Assembly: GCA_035293845.1 (NCBI GenBank)
Contig: DATGMB010000157.1
Coordinates: forward strand, 1-19,742
From: DATGMB01 sp035293845
GTDB taxonomy: Bacteria; Acidobacteriota; Terriglobia; Bryobacterales; Bryobacteraceae
Length of the DNA stretch: 19,742 nt
Reading direction: 5' to 3'
A program made the translations under genes and the position numbers. Shown in pieces: positions 7,962 through 15,477 of this stretch. How positions within the stretch are numbered: position 1 is the stretch's first letter; each line of letters opens with the position of its first letter. The notes under the pieces were generated by a model. The model worked only from the letters and a program-made list of their open reading frames with translations, did no database searches and was not told the origin of the DNA.

Positions 7962-9038
7962 GTGCGCATTCTCGGCATCGAATCCTCCTGCGATGAGACG
8001 GCCGCTGCCGTGGTGGAGCAGGCCCAGGGACGGCCTGCCATTCTTTCCTCGATCGTCGCGTCGCAACTTTCGACGCACGGCAAATACGGCGGCGTCGTTC
8101 CCGAGCTTGCCTCGCGCGAGCACCTGCGCGCCATCGTGCCGGTCGTCCGCGAAGCCCTCGACCGTTCGGGCGTCGCCTTGCGCGACCTTTCGGCGATTGC
8201 CGCGACGGTCGGCCCGGGCCTGGTCGGGTCGCTGCTGGTCGGACTGACCTATGCGAAATCGCTGAGCTTCGCTACGGGCGTGCCGCTCATCGCGGTGAAC
8301 CACATCGAGGGCCATATCCACGCCGTGGTGCTGGAACATCCCGCGATCGAGTTTCCGGCGCTGGCGCTGGTGGTGAGCGGCGGCCACACGCATTTGTTCG
8401 AAGTGCAGCCCGGCTTCCGCTACCGGCTCCTCGGCAAGACCCGCGACGATGCGGCCGGCGAGGCCTTCGACAAGGTCGCCAAGCTGCTGGGCTTCGGCTA
8501 TCCCGGCGGCCCGGTGATCGACCGGCTGGCGCCCTACGGCAATCCCGCGGCGGTCCGCTTCACGTTCGCCAAGATGAAGGGCAATGCGCTCGACTTCAGC
8601 TTCAGCGGCCTGAAGACCGCCGTGCTGCGCTGGGTGGAGGCGCACGATATGGAGTCCGAGATCGCCGCGCGCGTGGCGCTGCGGCGAGAGCGCCCCGCGC
8701 CCACCACGGAGGAATGGCTGACTCGCACGCCGCCGCGCACGCTCGACCTGCTGGCCAGCTTTCAGCATGCGGTGGTGAACGAGCTGCTGACGCGGGCGGC
8801 GGCCTGCGCGGAACAGATCGAAGCGCGCAGCCTGATCGTCTCGGGCGGCGTGGCCTGCAACGCGGGATTGCGCGCGGCCGCGGGCGCCGCGGGCTTGCCG
8901 TACCCGGTGTATTTTCCGACGCCCGGGCTGAGCACCGATAACGCCGCGATGATCGCCGCCGCCGCGTTTCCCAAGCTGGAGCGCGGGGAGTTCGCGGGGT
9001 TCGAGACGGCGGCGCAGGCGGGGTTGGCGCTGGCGTAG
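7962..9038 (+). CDS. tsaD: tRNA N6-adenosine threonylcarbamoyltransferase TsaD
   Basis: This 358-residue TsaD transfers the threonylcarbamoyl group from threonylcarbamoyl-AMP to A37 of ANN-decoding tRNAs (t6A), acting with TsaB and TsaE in the cytoplasm. The sequence opens with the family signature RILGIESSCDET. The metal-binding HIEGH sits at 114-118 (H114 and H118), the phosphate loop contains SGGHTHL, and STDNAAM near the C-terminus carries the conserved D326. Full length and intact. The GTG start is set by the conserved N-terminus; AAGG at 7950-7953 is a modest ribosome-binding site. The region around residues 225-255 is longer than in E. coli TsaD. The stop lies two bases from the stop of the convergent M20 peptidase gene. 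Being a near-universal gene, it marks this side of the restriction operon as core chromosome. Confidence 0.97.
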   Translation: MRILGIESSCDETAAAVVEQAQGRPAILSSIVASQLSTHGKYGGVVPELASREHLRAIVPVVREALDRSGVALRDLSAIAATVGPGLVGSLLVGLTYAKSLSFATGVPLIAVNHIEGHIHAVVLEHPAIEFPALALVVSGGHTHLFEVQPGFRYRLLGKTRDDAAGEAFDKVAKLLGFGYPGGPVIDRLAPYGNPAAVRFTFAKMKGNALDFSFSGLKTAVLRWVEAHDMESEIAARVALRRERPAPTTEEWLTRTPPRTLDLLASFQHAVVNELLTRAAACAEQIEARSLIVSGGVACNAGLRAAAGAAGLPYPVYFPTPGLSTDNAAMIAAAAFPKLERGEFAGFETAAQAGLALA

Positions 9039-9040
9039 CG

Positions 9041-10180
9041 TTACACCGTCGCGAGCAGCTTCGCGATCAGCGCGGTGCGGTCCGCGATCCGGTCGATCAG
9101 GACGCTCTCGTTGGCCGCGTGCGCGCCCTCGCCGACGGCTCCCAGGCCGTCCAGCGTGGGAATCCCGAGCGCCGCCGTGAAGTTTCCGTCCGATCCGCCG
9201 CCGGTGAGCGATTCCTCTACCGTCACGCCCAATTCGCGGCCCAGCTTTTGCGCCGCGCGGAACAGCGCCACGATGCCTGCGGTCCGCTCCATGGGCGGCC
9301 GGTTCAGCCCGCCCGTTACTTCGATGCGGCAGCGGCGGTCGAAGGGCTTGAGGGCGCGGAATTTTTTGTCGAGCGCTGGCGCGTCGCGCAGGCGGAGCAC
9401 GCGGATATCCACCTCGGCATGCGCTTCCGCCGCCACTACGTTGCTGCGCGTGCCGCCGGAGATGACGCCGGGATTCACGGTGATCCCGCGTTCCAGATGC
9501 GTGAATCCGGCGATGCGATCGATCTGGCGCGCGAGCTCCACGATGGCGCTGGCGCCGGCGCTGAAATCGACACCGGCGTGCGATGCCCGCCCCCGCACCG
9601 TCACGGTGAATGCGCCCACGCCCTTGCGCGCCGTTTTGAGCTTGCCTTCGAGGCCGGTGCCCGGCTCGAGCACCAGCACGGCCTGGCTGCGCGCCGCGTT
9701 TTTTTCCGTGAGCGCGCGCGAGGACGGGCTGCCGATTTCCTCATCCGAATTCACCTGCAGCAGCACCTTGCGGCCTACCGGAATCTCCAGCTCGCGCAGC
9801 GCGCGCACGGCGCCGATGAAGAAGGCGATGCCGGCCTTCATATCGAGCACGCCCGGCCCCCACAGCCGGCCGTCCGCCTGGCGGAACGGCATGGAGTGCA
9901 GCGTGCCCATGGGCCAGACGGTATCGGAGTGCGCGAGGGCCAGGATTTGACCCTGTTTGCGGCGCCCCGGAAGCGCCGGCTCGACCAGCAGATGCCGGCC
10001 GAAACCGCGCGCCGCGACCGTTTTCACTTTGGCGAACGGCGCGACGGTATCTGCGACGAGCTCCACGAAGCGGTCGATGGCTTCGGGCGTATCGCTGGGG
10101 GACTCGCATTCGACGAACTGGCGGATGAGCGCGATGGTCTCGGACTGCCGCCCGCGAACCTGAGAGAGGAGAGGATCCAC
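9041..10180 (-). CDS. M20 family metallopeptidase (carboxypeptidase G2-like)
   Basis: This 379-residue zinc peptidase of family M20A probably removes C-terminal amino acids or deacylates small peptide-like substrates. Expected ligands are visible: H84 with D86 in HSDTVWP, D113 in GVLDMKAG, E147 (catalytic base) and E148 in DEEIGS, and H354 in GAHAANES. The SHAGVDFSAGASAI segment belongs to the dimerisation domain, roughly 180-290. No signal peptide is seen, so it is probably cytoplasmic. The chosen start is GTG at 10180, giving MDPLLSQVRG; the frame stays open far upstream but runs through the SDR gene, where it is a shadow. No strong ribosome-binding site is seen. It lies 23 bases after the SDR gene on the same strand, so the two are probably cotranscribed. 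The substrate is not predictable. Confidence 0.88.
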   Translation of the reverse strand: MDPLLSQVRGRQSETIALIRQFVECESPSDTPEAIDRFVELVADTVAPFAKVKTVAARGFGRHLLVEPALPGRRKQGQILALAHSDTVWPMGTLHSMPFRQADGRLWGPGVLDMKAGIAFFIGAVRALRELEIPVGRKVLLQVNSDEEIGSPSSRALTEKNAARSQAVLVLEPGTGLEGKLKTARKGVGAFTVTVRGRASHAGVDFSAGASAIVELARQIDRIAGFTHLERGITVNPGVISGGTRSNVVAAEAHAEVDIRVLRLRDAPALDKKFRALKPFDRRCRIEVTGGLNRPPMERTAGIVALFRAAQKLGRELGVTVEESLTGGGSDGNFTAALGIPTLDGLGAVGEGAHAANESVLIDRIADRTALIAKLLATV

Positions 10181-10203
10181 GGAATCATGATAGCGGGTAG
10201 ACG

Positions 10204-10998
10204 CTATTTTTCGACCGCCGGCCCGCGCACCCGCGCCGCGCCCGCGAGCATCAGGCGCCGCGGCAGCAGCCGCGAAAGCGCGACGAGCATGCGGTAGCGC
10301 AGGCCGGGGATGACGATGAGCCGGCCGCGATCCAACCCGCGCAGCGATTCCGCAACCACAGAATCGGCCGTCATCCACCAGCCCGGCGTCATGATTTTGG
10401 AACGGTCGACGCCGAGGACATCGTGAAATTCGCTGTAGGTGTAACCGGGGCAGAGCGCCTGCACGGTGACCGGGCTGCCGGCGCGGCGCAGCTCCAGCCA
10501 CAGGCCCTCGGTAAATGCCAGCATCCAGGCCTTGGTGGCGCAGTAGCTGACGCTGCCCGGCGCGGGAAAGAAGGCGGCGACCGATGCCACGTTGACGATG
10601 CCGCCGCGACGCCGCTCCACCATTCCAGGGAGCGCCGCGCGGGTGAGCCGCCCGGTGGCGAGCACGTGGAGGCGGTGCATGTTGTCCTGCTGCGCCGGGT
10701 CGGCGTCGAAGAAAAAGCCGCGGGAGCCGAAGCCGGCGTTGTTGACCAGCAGTTCGAGGGGCGCCTCCGCGGCGAGGCGCGCGCAGACGGCGGAAACATC
10801 CGCGTCGCGCGTGAGGTCCGCTTCGATGGCTTCCGCCGCGACGCCGTGCTTCGCCTGAAGCCCGGCGGCGAGGCGCGCGAGCGCGTCGCGGCGGCGCGCG
10901 ACGAGCCACAGGTCGTAGCCGCGCGCGGCGAGCTGCCGCGCGAACGCCGCGCCGATGCCGGCGGACGCTCCGGTGATGCAGGCGAGCGGTCGGGACAT
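10204..10998 (-). CDS. Short-chain dehydrogenase/reductase (SDR), DltE-like
   Basis: This 264-residue classical SDR oxidoreductase uses NAD(P)H. The Rossmann nucleotide motif TGASAGIG is at 9-16, NNAG at 86-89, and the catalytic residues S139, Y152 and K156 are in the expected spacing (YCATK). The arginines at 35-37 after the second strand favour NADPH. A C-terminal extension after about 190 (PGWWMTADSV onward, ending with a basic segment) resembles SDRs of the DltE/YqjQ type. The substrate is unknown. The ATG start agrees with the usual distance to the glycine motif. The gene precedes the M20 peptidase and diverges from the DUF1080 gene across 76 bases. The role is probably general reduction of a carbonyl or lipid-like compound, but this is family-level inference. 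Confidence 0.9.
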   Translation of the reverse strand: MSRPLACITGASAGIGAAFARQLAARGYDLWLVARRRDALARLAAGLQAKHGVAAEAIEADLTRDADVSAVCARLAAEAPLELLVNNAGFGSRGFFFDADPAQQDNMHRLHVLATGRLTRAALPGMVERRRGGIVNVASVAAFFPAPGSVSYCATKAWMLAFTEGLWLELRRAGSPVTVQALCPGYTYSEFHDVLGVDRSKIMTPGWWMTADSVVAESLRGLDRGRLIVIPGLRYRMLVALSRLLPRRLMLAGAARVRGPAVEK

Positions 10999-11074
10999 GC
11001 GGTGTCAGCTCAAGCGATGAGGGTAGCAGAAAATGGAACCCGCGGCGGCGGGAAATCCGCGTCACAATGGAGCC

Positions 11075-11707
11075 ATGCGCCGGCTCGCCTACGCGCTCGC
11101 CCTCGCCCTTCCCGCTCTCGCCGCGGGACCGTGGCAGCCGCTTTTCGACGGCCACAGCCTGGATGGCTGGCAGGTCGCGGGGGCGCTGGGGCGGACCGCG
11201 TTTACCGTTGAGGACGGCGCGATCCGCACGCGGCCGGGCAGCGGATTGCTGTGGTACACGCGGCGCAAGATCGGCAACGCGACCCTGCGGGTGATCTACC
11301 GTATGTCGGCGGCCAATGGCAATTCCGGTGTCTTTATCCGCATTCCGGATGCGCCAGCGGACGAAAACTATGCGATCCATCACGGGATCGAGGTGCAAAT
11401 CGACGATCGCGATAACGACTGGCACTGCACGGGCGTCCTCTACTCCATGACCCGCGCGCTGGCGCGGCCGTCCAAGCCGGCGCGCGAGTGGAACACCATG
11501 GATATCGCGCTCCACGGCCTGCGCACGCGGGTATGGCTGAATGGCGTGCTGGTTACCGATTCCGACGGCGTTTCGCCGGTGCCGCCGCGCGCCATGCCGT
11601 GGGAGCCGGAGCGCGGGCCGCGGCCGGAAGCCGGCTACATCGCCTTGCAGCATCACGACGATAAAGCGGTCCTCTGGTTCCGCGAGATCAGCCTGCGGCC
11701 GGAGTAA
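11075..11707 (+). CDS. Secreted DUF1080 (3-keto-disaccharide hydrolase-like) protein
   Basis: This 210-residue exported protein belongs to the DUF1080 beta-sandwich family, now linked to hydrolysis of 3-keto-glycosides in some members. A signal peptide is visible at 1-17 (MRRLAYALALALPALAAG). The family signature PLFDGHSLDGWQ comes next, then GNSGVFIRIP and GIEVQIDDR around the middle. The C-terminal strands include GYIALQHHD and VLWFREISLRP, the usual ending. ATG 11075 is chosen because it starts the signal peptide; ATG 11033 in the same frame would add 14 residues without hydrophobic character. GGAG lies only two bases before the ATG. The DUF2071 gene begins two bases after the stop. Exact activity is not established from sequence. 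Confidence 0.88.
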   Translation: MRRLAYALALALPALAAGPWQPLFDGHSLDGWQVAGALGRTAFTVEDGAIRTRPGSGLLWYTRRKIGNATLRVIYRMSAANGNSGVFIRIPDAPADENYAIHHGIEVQIDDRDNDWHCTGVLYSMTRALARPSKPAREWNTMDIALHGLRTRVWLNGVLVTDSDGVSPVPPRAMPWEPERGPRPEAGYIALQHHDDKAVLWFREISLRPE

Positions 11708-11709
11708 GT

Positions 11710-12471
11710 ATGCCGGAGCTGGAGCCGATCCGCGCCACGCCCGCTCAGCCGCTGCGGCGGGCCGTGATGCGGCAGACGTGGCAGGACCTGACGTTTCTTC
11801 ACTGGCCCTGCAGCCCGGTGCTGGTACGGCCGCTGGTGCCGCGCGAGCTCCATCTGGATCTCTTCGGCGGCTCCGCGTGGATCGGGCTGGTGCCGTTCCG
11901 CATCGTGGGGCTCACGCTGCCGCACGCGCCGTCCGTGCCGCGGCTTTCCCATTTTCCGGAGACCAACGTTCGCACGTACGTGGCCGATGGCGAAGGCCGG
12001 CGCGGCGTGTGGTTCTTCTCGCTCGATGCAGCGCGCCTCGCGGCCGTGATCGGCGCGCGCGCGTTTTTCGCGCTGCCGTACTACTGGGCACGCATGTCCG
12101 TAGAGCGCGGCCCCGCGACGGTGCGGTATCGCAGCGAGCGCATCGCCGGGCCGCGGGCGTTTGGGGATGACCGCGGTCCGCCCGCGGGCGCGGAGATCGA
12201 AATCCGCCCCGGCGCGGCGATCGCGGCACCGGACGAGCTGGAGCTATTCCTCACGGCGCGCTTCCACCTGTATGCGTGCCGCCAAAGCCAGAAAAAGATC
12301 GTGCGGGCGGACGTGGAGCATCCGCCATGGCCGCTGCAGCGCGCGGAAGTGGCCGTGCTGCGGGAGACGCTGCTGCGCGCGGCGGGCCTGCCCGAGCCCG
12401 AGGGCCCGCCGCTCGCGCACTTTGCCGCGCAGCTCGACGTGCGTGTAGCGGCGCCAGTGACCGAACGATAG
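11710..12471 (+). CDS. DUF2071 (YqjF-like) family protein
   Basis: This 253-residue protein belongs to the DUF2071/YqjF family, whose biochemical role is not established. Recognisable features are the opening around LTFLHWPCSPVLVRPLVP, GSAWIGLVPFRI, then SHFPETNVRTYV and GVWFFSLDA, all conserved in this family. PYYWARMSV follows in the middle. No signal peptide or membrane segment is seen, so it is probably cytoplasmic. The ATG is two bases after the DUF1080 stop and lies in the same transcription unit. Upstream ribosome binding is weak, and translational coupling with the DUF1080 gene is likely. There is no sign of truncation. A link between DUF1080 and DUF2071 is only positional. Confidence 0.88.
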   Translation: MPELEPIRATPAQPLRRAVMRQTWQDLTFLHWPCSPVLVRPLVPRELHLDLFGGSAWIGLVPFRIVGLTLPHAPSVPRLSHFPETNVRTYVADGEGRRGVWFFSLDAARLAAVIGARAFFALPYYWARMSVERGPATVRYRSERIAGPRAFGDDRGPPAGAEIEIRPGAAIAAPDELELFLTARFHLYACRQSQKKIVRADVEHPPWPLQRAEVAVLRETLLRAAGLPEPEGPPLAHFAAQLDVRVAAPVTER

Positions 12472-12515
12472 AAGCGGAACATCTCGAAAACAACAATGAT
12501 CCTGCTCCTCCCGGT

Positions 12516-12521
12516 TAAAAT
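12516..12521 (+). promoter_or_regulatory. Candidate -10 box for leaderless GH20 transcript
   Basis: TAAAAT matches the bacterial -10 consensus at five of six positions. It ends seven bases before the GTG start at 12528, the distance at which transcription would begin on the start codon itself. The 25 bases before the start hold no purine-rich ribosome-binding site. No convincing -35 box is seen at about 12493-12498. The reading is a leaderless mRNA, inferred from spacing only. Confidence 0.35.
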
Positions 12522-12527
12522 AGTAAT

Positions 12528-14561
12528 GTGACGCACCGCTTCTTCCTGCTCTGCGCGCTCGCGCTCGGCGCGCAGGCGGCCCCGGCCCTGATGCCGCTCC
12601 CGGCCAAACTGGACACCACCTCCGGCATGCTCGCGATCGACGGCTCTTTCGGCATCCGGTCTGCCGGCCATTCCGACGCCCGGCTGAACGAGGCCATCCG
12701 CCGCACCACGGCGCTGCTTTCCCGCAAAACCGGAATTCCGTTCACGGCGAAGACCGGTGCGGGTCTGACCGTGGATTGCGCGGCCGCCGGCCACCTCAAC
12801 CCCACGCTGGGAGAGGATGAATCCTACACGCTCGACGTCACGCCGCAGGGCGCCACGCTCAAGGCCGCTACCGTGGATGGAGCGATGCATGGTCTCGAGA
12901 CCTTCTGGCAGCTCGCCGTCCCCGCGGAGCATGGGTTCGCCGTCCCGGCCGTCCACATCGAGGACCGGCCGCGCTTCGCCTGGCGCGGGCTGATGATCGA
13001 TTCCTCCCGGCACTTCATGCCGGTGCCGGTGATCCTGCGCAATCTGGATGCGATGGCGGCGGTGAAGCTCAACGTCTTCCACTGGCACCTCTCCGACGAC
13101 CAGGGCTTCCGCGTGGAGAGCCGCAAATTTCCCCGGCTGCAGGGCATGGGCTCGAACGGGCAATATTACACGCAGGCGGAGCTGCGCGAAGTGGTGGCGT
13201 ACGCGCGCGACCGGGGCATCCGCGTGGTGCCGGAGTTCGATATCCCCGGCCACACGCTCGCGTGGTTCCCCGGCATGCCGCAGCTCGCCAGCGTCGCCGG
13301 CCCGTTCCAGACCGGCGACCGCATGGGCGGCTTCGAGCCGATCATGGACCCGACCCGCGAAACCACGTACAAGTTCCTGGATGGCTTCATCGGCGAGATG
13401 GTCCGCATTTTTCCCGATCCCTATTTCCACATCGGCGGCGACGAAGTCAACCCGAAAGCCTGGAACAACAACGCGCGCATCAAGGCGTTCATGGAGCAGC
13501 GCCATCTCGACGCCAAGGGCTTGCAGGCGTATTTCAACCAGCGGGTCTCGAAGATTCTGACGAAGTACCACCGCATCATGATCGGCTGGGACGAAGTGCT
13601 GCATCCGGACCTGCCGACCACGACCGTGATCCAGTCCTGGCGCGGCAATGCGGCGCTCGCGCAGGCGGCCGAGAAGGGCCATCGCGCGATTCTCTCCTGG
13701 GGCTATTACCTCGATCACCTGAGCCCGGCGAGCTATCACTACGGCATCGATCCGCTGGCGGGCCCGGCGGCGCAGCTCTCGCCCGAGGCGCAGCAGCGCA
13801 TTCTGGGCGGCGAGGCCTGCATGTGGGCGGAGTACGTGAACGCGGAGACGGTGGATAGCCGCGTGTGGCCGCGCATGGCGGCCATTGCGGAGCGCTTCTG
13901 GTCGCCGAAGGATGTGACCGATGCCGATTCGATGTACGACCGCCTGGCGGTGGTGAGCCGCAACCTGGAATGGACGGGAGTGCAGCACCTCGCCGGCTAC
14001 CGGCCGATGCTGGACCGCATCGCCGGCGAACATCGCGCCACGCCGCTTTACGTGCTCGCGGACGCGGTGGAAGCCACGGGCCTCGGCACGGGACGCGGCG
14101 GGCGCAACTCGGCGATCCGCTACACCACGACCACGCCGCTCAACCGGCTGGTGGACGCAGCGCGGCCGGAAAGCGAGAGCGTGCGCGCGGTGGAGCTCGC
14201 GGCGAAGCGGCTGGCGGCCAATCCCGCGGACGCCGCCGATGCCGCATTTCTGCGCGAGCAGTTCGCGGTCTGGGCCGGCAATGACGCCCGCTTTGCGCCG
14301 CTGGCCGAAGGCAACAGCATGATGCAGGAAGCCCAGCCGCTCTCGGTGGACCTCTCCGCGCTGGGCAAGGCCGGCCTGCGCCTGGTCGATGCCATTGCCG
14401 GCGGCCAGACTTTGCCCGCGGACTGGCTCTCGCAGCAGGGCACGGAGCTGACGCGCATGCAGCGGCCGGTCGCGGAAGTTCGGCTCGCCGCGGTTCGGCC
14501 GGTTAAGGTGCTGCTGGACGCGGCGGCGGCCAGGGCGAAGACGGCGACGGCGGCGCGATAA
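12528..14561 (+). CDS. Exported beta-N-acetylhexosaminidase, glycoside hydrolase family 20
   Basis: This 677-residue enzyme hydrolyses terminal beta-N-acetylglucosamine or galactosamine residues from glycans or chitooligosaccharides by substrate-assisted catalysis. A signal peptide covers about 1-17 (MTHRFFLLCALALGAQA), indicating export. The GH20b N-terminal domain (about 20-125) precedes the catalytic barrel (about 128-470), with FHWHLSDDQGF (HWHLSDD from 185) and the catalytic Asp-Glu pair D305-E306 in HIGGDEV. SWGYYLDH and the ACMWAEYVN region complete the barrel. A helical C-terminal region of about 200 residues follows, of uncertain role. The GTG start is the only sensible one: the overlapping ATG at 12526 reads straight into a stop. 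It is preceded by a -10-like box. The small secreted genes follow downstream. Confidence 0.95.
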   Translation: MTHRFFLLCALALGAQAAPALMPLPAKLDTTSGMLAIDGSFGIRSAGHSDARLNEAIRRTTALLSRKTGIPFTAKTGAGLTVDCAAAGHLNPTLGEDESYTLDVTPQGATLKAATVDGAMHGLETFWQLAVPAEHGFAVPAVHIEDRPRFAWRGLMIDSSRHFMPVPVILRNLDAMAAVKLNVFHWHLSDDQGFRVESRKFPRLQGMGSNGQYYTQAELREVVAYARDRGIRVVPEFDIPGHTLAWFPGMPQLASVAGPFQTGDRMGGFEPIMDPTRETTYKFLDGFIGEMVRIFPDPYFHIGGDEVNPKAWNNNARIKAFMEQRHLDAKGLQAYFNQRVSKILTKYHRIMIGWDEVLHPDLPTTTVIQSWRGNAALAQAAEKGHRAILSWGYYLDHLSPASYHYGIDPLAGPAAQLSPEAQQRILGGEACMWAEYVNAETVDSRVWPRMAAIAERFWSPKDVTDADSMYDRLAVVSRNLEWTGVQHLAGYRPMLDRIAGEHRATPLYVLADAVEATGLGTGRGGRNSAIRYTTTTPLNRLVDAARPESESVRAVELAAKRLAANPADAADAAFLREQFAVWAGNDARFAPLAEGNSMMQEAQPLSVDLSALGKAGLRLVDAIAGGQTLPADWLSQQGTELTRMQRPVAEVRLAAVRPVKVLLDAAAARAKTATAAR

Positions 14562-14567
14562 CGACGC

Positions 14568-14590
14568 AAGGCCGCCTCAGCGCGGACCTT
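14568..14590 (+). terminator. Possible hairpin after the hexosaminidase gene
   Basis: AAGGCCGC (14568-14575) can pair with GCGGACCTT (14582-14590), leaving one bulged A and a six-base loop. It starts seven bases after the stop of the hexosaminidase gene. No T-tract follows, so an intrinsic terminator is uncertain; it could instead be an mRNA-stabilising hairpin. The next gene has its own promoter-like element 23 bases downstream. Confidence 0.3.
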
Positions 14591-14612
14591 CTCGCGGTTG
14601 ACGCGGCGGGCG

Positions 14613-14640
14613 GGAACTTTCCCGGCCGGGGTTCGTATGA
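14613..14640 (+). promoter_or_regulatory. ECF/RpoE-type promoter, copy 1
   Basis: GGAACTT at 14613-14619 matches the -35 of RpoE-like sigma factors. TATGA at 14636-14640 is a fair -10, with 16 bases between GAACTT and TATGA. The same layout is found before the second copy of the following gene. Transcription would start just downstream of 14640, leaving a short leader with the ribosome-binding site at 14647-14654. Confidence 0.55.
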
Positions 14641-14657
14641 ACATCCGGGAGGGACCC

Positions 14658-15038
14658 ATGAGAATATCGCTGTGCCTTTCGCTGCTGGCGCTCTTCGCGC
14701 TGACCGCCGCGGCCGACGTCGACGTGACCGGGAACTGGACCGGCACCTTCCATACCATCGCACCCAACGGAGAGACGAACGATTCTCCGGGGGTCATGAA
14801 TCTGAAGCAGGACGGCAACGCGATTTCGGGCTCGGTGGGGAACGGCGAGAACGAACGCTACGAGATCCGCAAGGGCACGATCGAGGGGAACAAGGTCACC
14901 ATCGACGTGGTGGTGGACGAGTTCACCTACCATGCCGAGCTGCTGGTGGATGGGGACCGGCTGTACGGCGACGCGCTGGGTAAATCCGCAAGCGGCCAGG
15001 AGCTGCGGGTCAAGGTGGACGTGAAACGGGCGAAATAA
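14658..15038 (+). CDS. Small secreted lipocalin-like protein, tandem copy 1
   Basis: This 126-residue protein is predicted to be exported: the first 19 residues (MRISLCLSLLALFALTAAA) form a signal peptide. The mature part opens with DVDVTGNWTGTF and is dominated by short beta strands with charged turns, a pattern seen in small lipocalin-like or DUF-type proteins of Acidobacteria that start V-T-G-x-W. It has no catalytic motif that I recognise and only one cysteine, within the signal peptide. The ATG start follows GGGAGGGA at 14647-14654. Copy 2 lies 58 bases downstream and is about 58% identical by hand alignment (73 matches). It may bind a small ligand or protect the envelope; the ECF-like promoter makes stress regulation plausible, but neither is proven. 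Confidence 0.8.
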   Translation: MRISLCLSLLALFALTAAADVDVTGNWTGTFHTIAPNGETNDSPGVMNLKQDGNAISGSVGNGENERYEIRKGTIEGNKVTIDVVVDEFTYHAELLVDGDRLYGDALGKSASGQELRVKVDVKRAK

Positions 15039-15049
15039 CGAAGATTCGA

Positions 15050-15077
15050 GGAACTTTCGCGGCCGGTCTCCGTCTGA
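15050..15077 (+). promoter_or_regulatory. ECF/RpoE-type promoter, copy 2
   Basis: GGAACTT at 15050-15056 and TCTGA at 15073-15077 match the E. coli RpoE consensus (GAACTT, 16 bases, TCTGA) exactly in these cores. The element lies between the stop of the first secreted protein gene and the start of the second. GGGAGGA at 15084-15090 then serves the downstream ATG. Position, spacing and the flanking GGCCGG core repeat those of copy 1. Confidence 0.62.
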
Positions 15078-15096
15078 ATAGCCGGGAGGAGTCCCG

Positions 15097-15474
15097 ATGA
15101 AGATATTGCTTTCGCTTGCGCTCGCGGCGCTTTTTGCATTGACCGCCGCGGCCGACGTCAACGTGACCGGGAACTGGACCGGCACCTTCACTGCGACCGG
15201 GCCCGATGGACAGTCGAAAGATTCCGGCGCGCTGCTCGTCCTCAAGCAGGACGGCAATGAGATCACCGGGACGGCCGGGCCGGACGAAAACGAACGGTTC
15301 AACATTAAAAAGGGCACGATCGAGGGAAACAAGATCACCCTGGATGTGGACGCGGGCGAACACGTTCTTCATGTGGAGCTGACGCTCACCGAGGACCGCT
15401 TGCAGGGCACCGCCACGGCACAGGGCGACTCCGGGGAGCTGCGGGCCAAGCTGGATTTGAAGCGCGCGAATTAG
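15097..15474 (+). CDS. Small secreted lipocalin-like protein, tandem copy 2
   Basis: This 125-residue paralogue of the preceding protein has the same signal peptide pattern (MKILLSLALAALFALTAAA) and the same mature start, VNVTGNWTGTF. LKQDGN, ENER and KGTIEGNK are kept identical between the copies, while the second half (after about residue 80) has drifted more. The mature part has no cysteine, transmembrane helix or enzyme motif. The ATG start is supported by GGGAGGA six bases upstream. Its stop lies three bases from the stop of the convergent APC permease gene. The pair is a tandem gene duplication including the 5' control region. Function unknown; export and beta-rich fold are the supported statements. 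Confidence 0.8.
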   Translation: MKILLSLALAALFALTAAADVNVTGNWTGTFTATGPDGQSKDSGALLVLKQDGNEITGTAGPDENERFNIKKGTIEGNKITLDVDAGEHVLHVELTLTEDRLQGTATAQGDSGELRAKLDLKRAN

Positions 15475-15477
15475 GCT

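Noticed and set aside
9041..11656. A single 871-residue minus-strand protein combining SDR-region sequence and M20 peptidase
   Set aside because: The part upstream of 10180 reads the SDR and DUF1080 genes in the wrong frame or strand; the peptidase is a normal-length protein starting at GTG 10180.
12081..14033. Minus-strand open frame of 650 codons opposite DUF2071 and GH20
   Set aside because: Arg, His and Ala-rich translation without a recognisable domain; both plus-strand genes are well supported.
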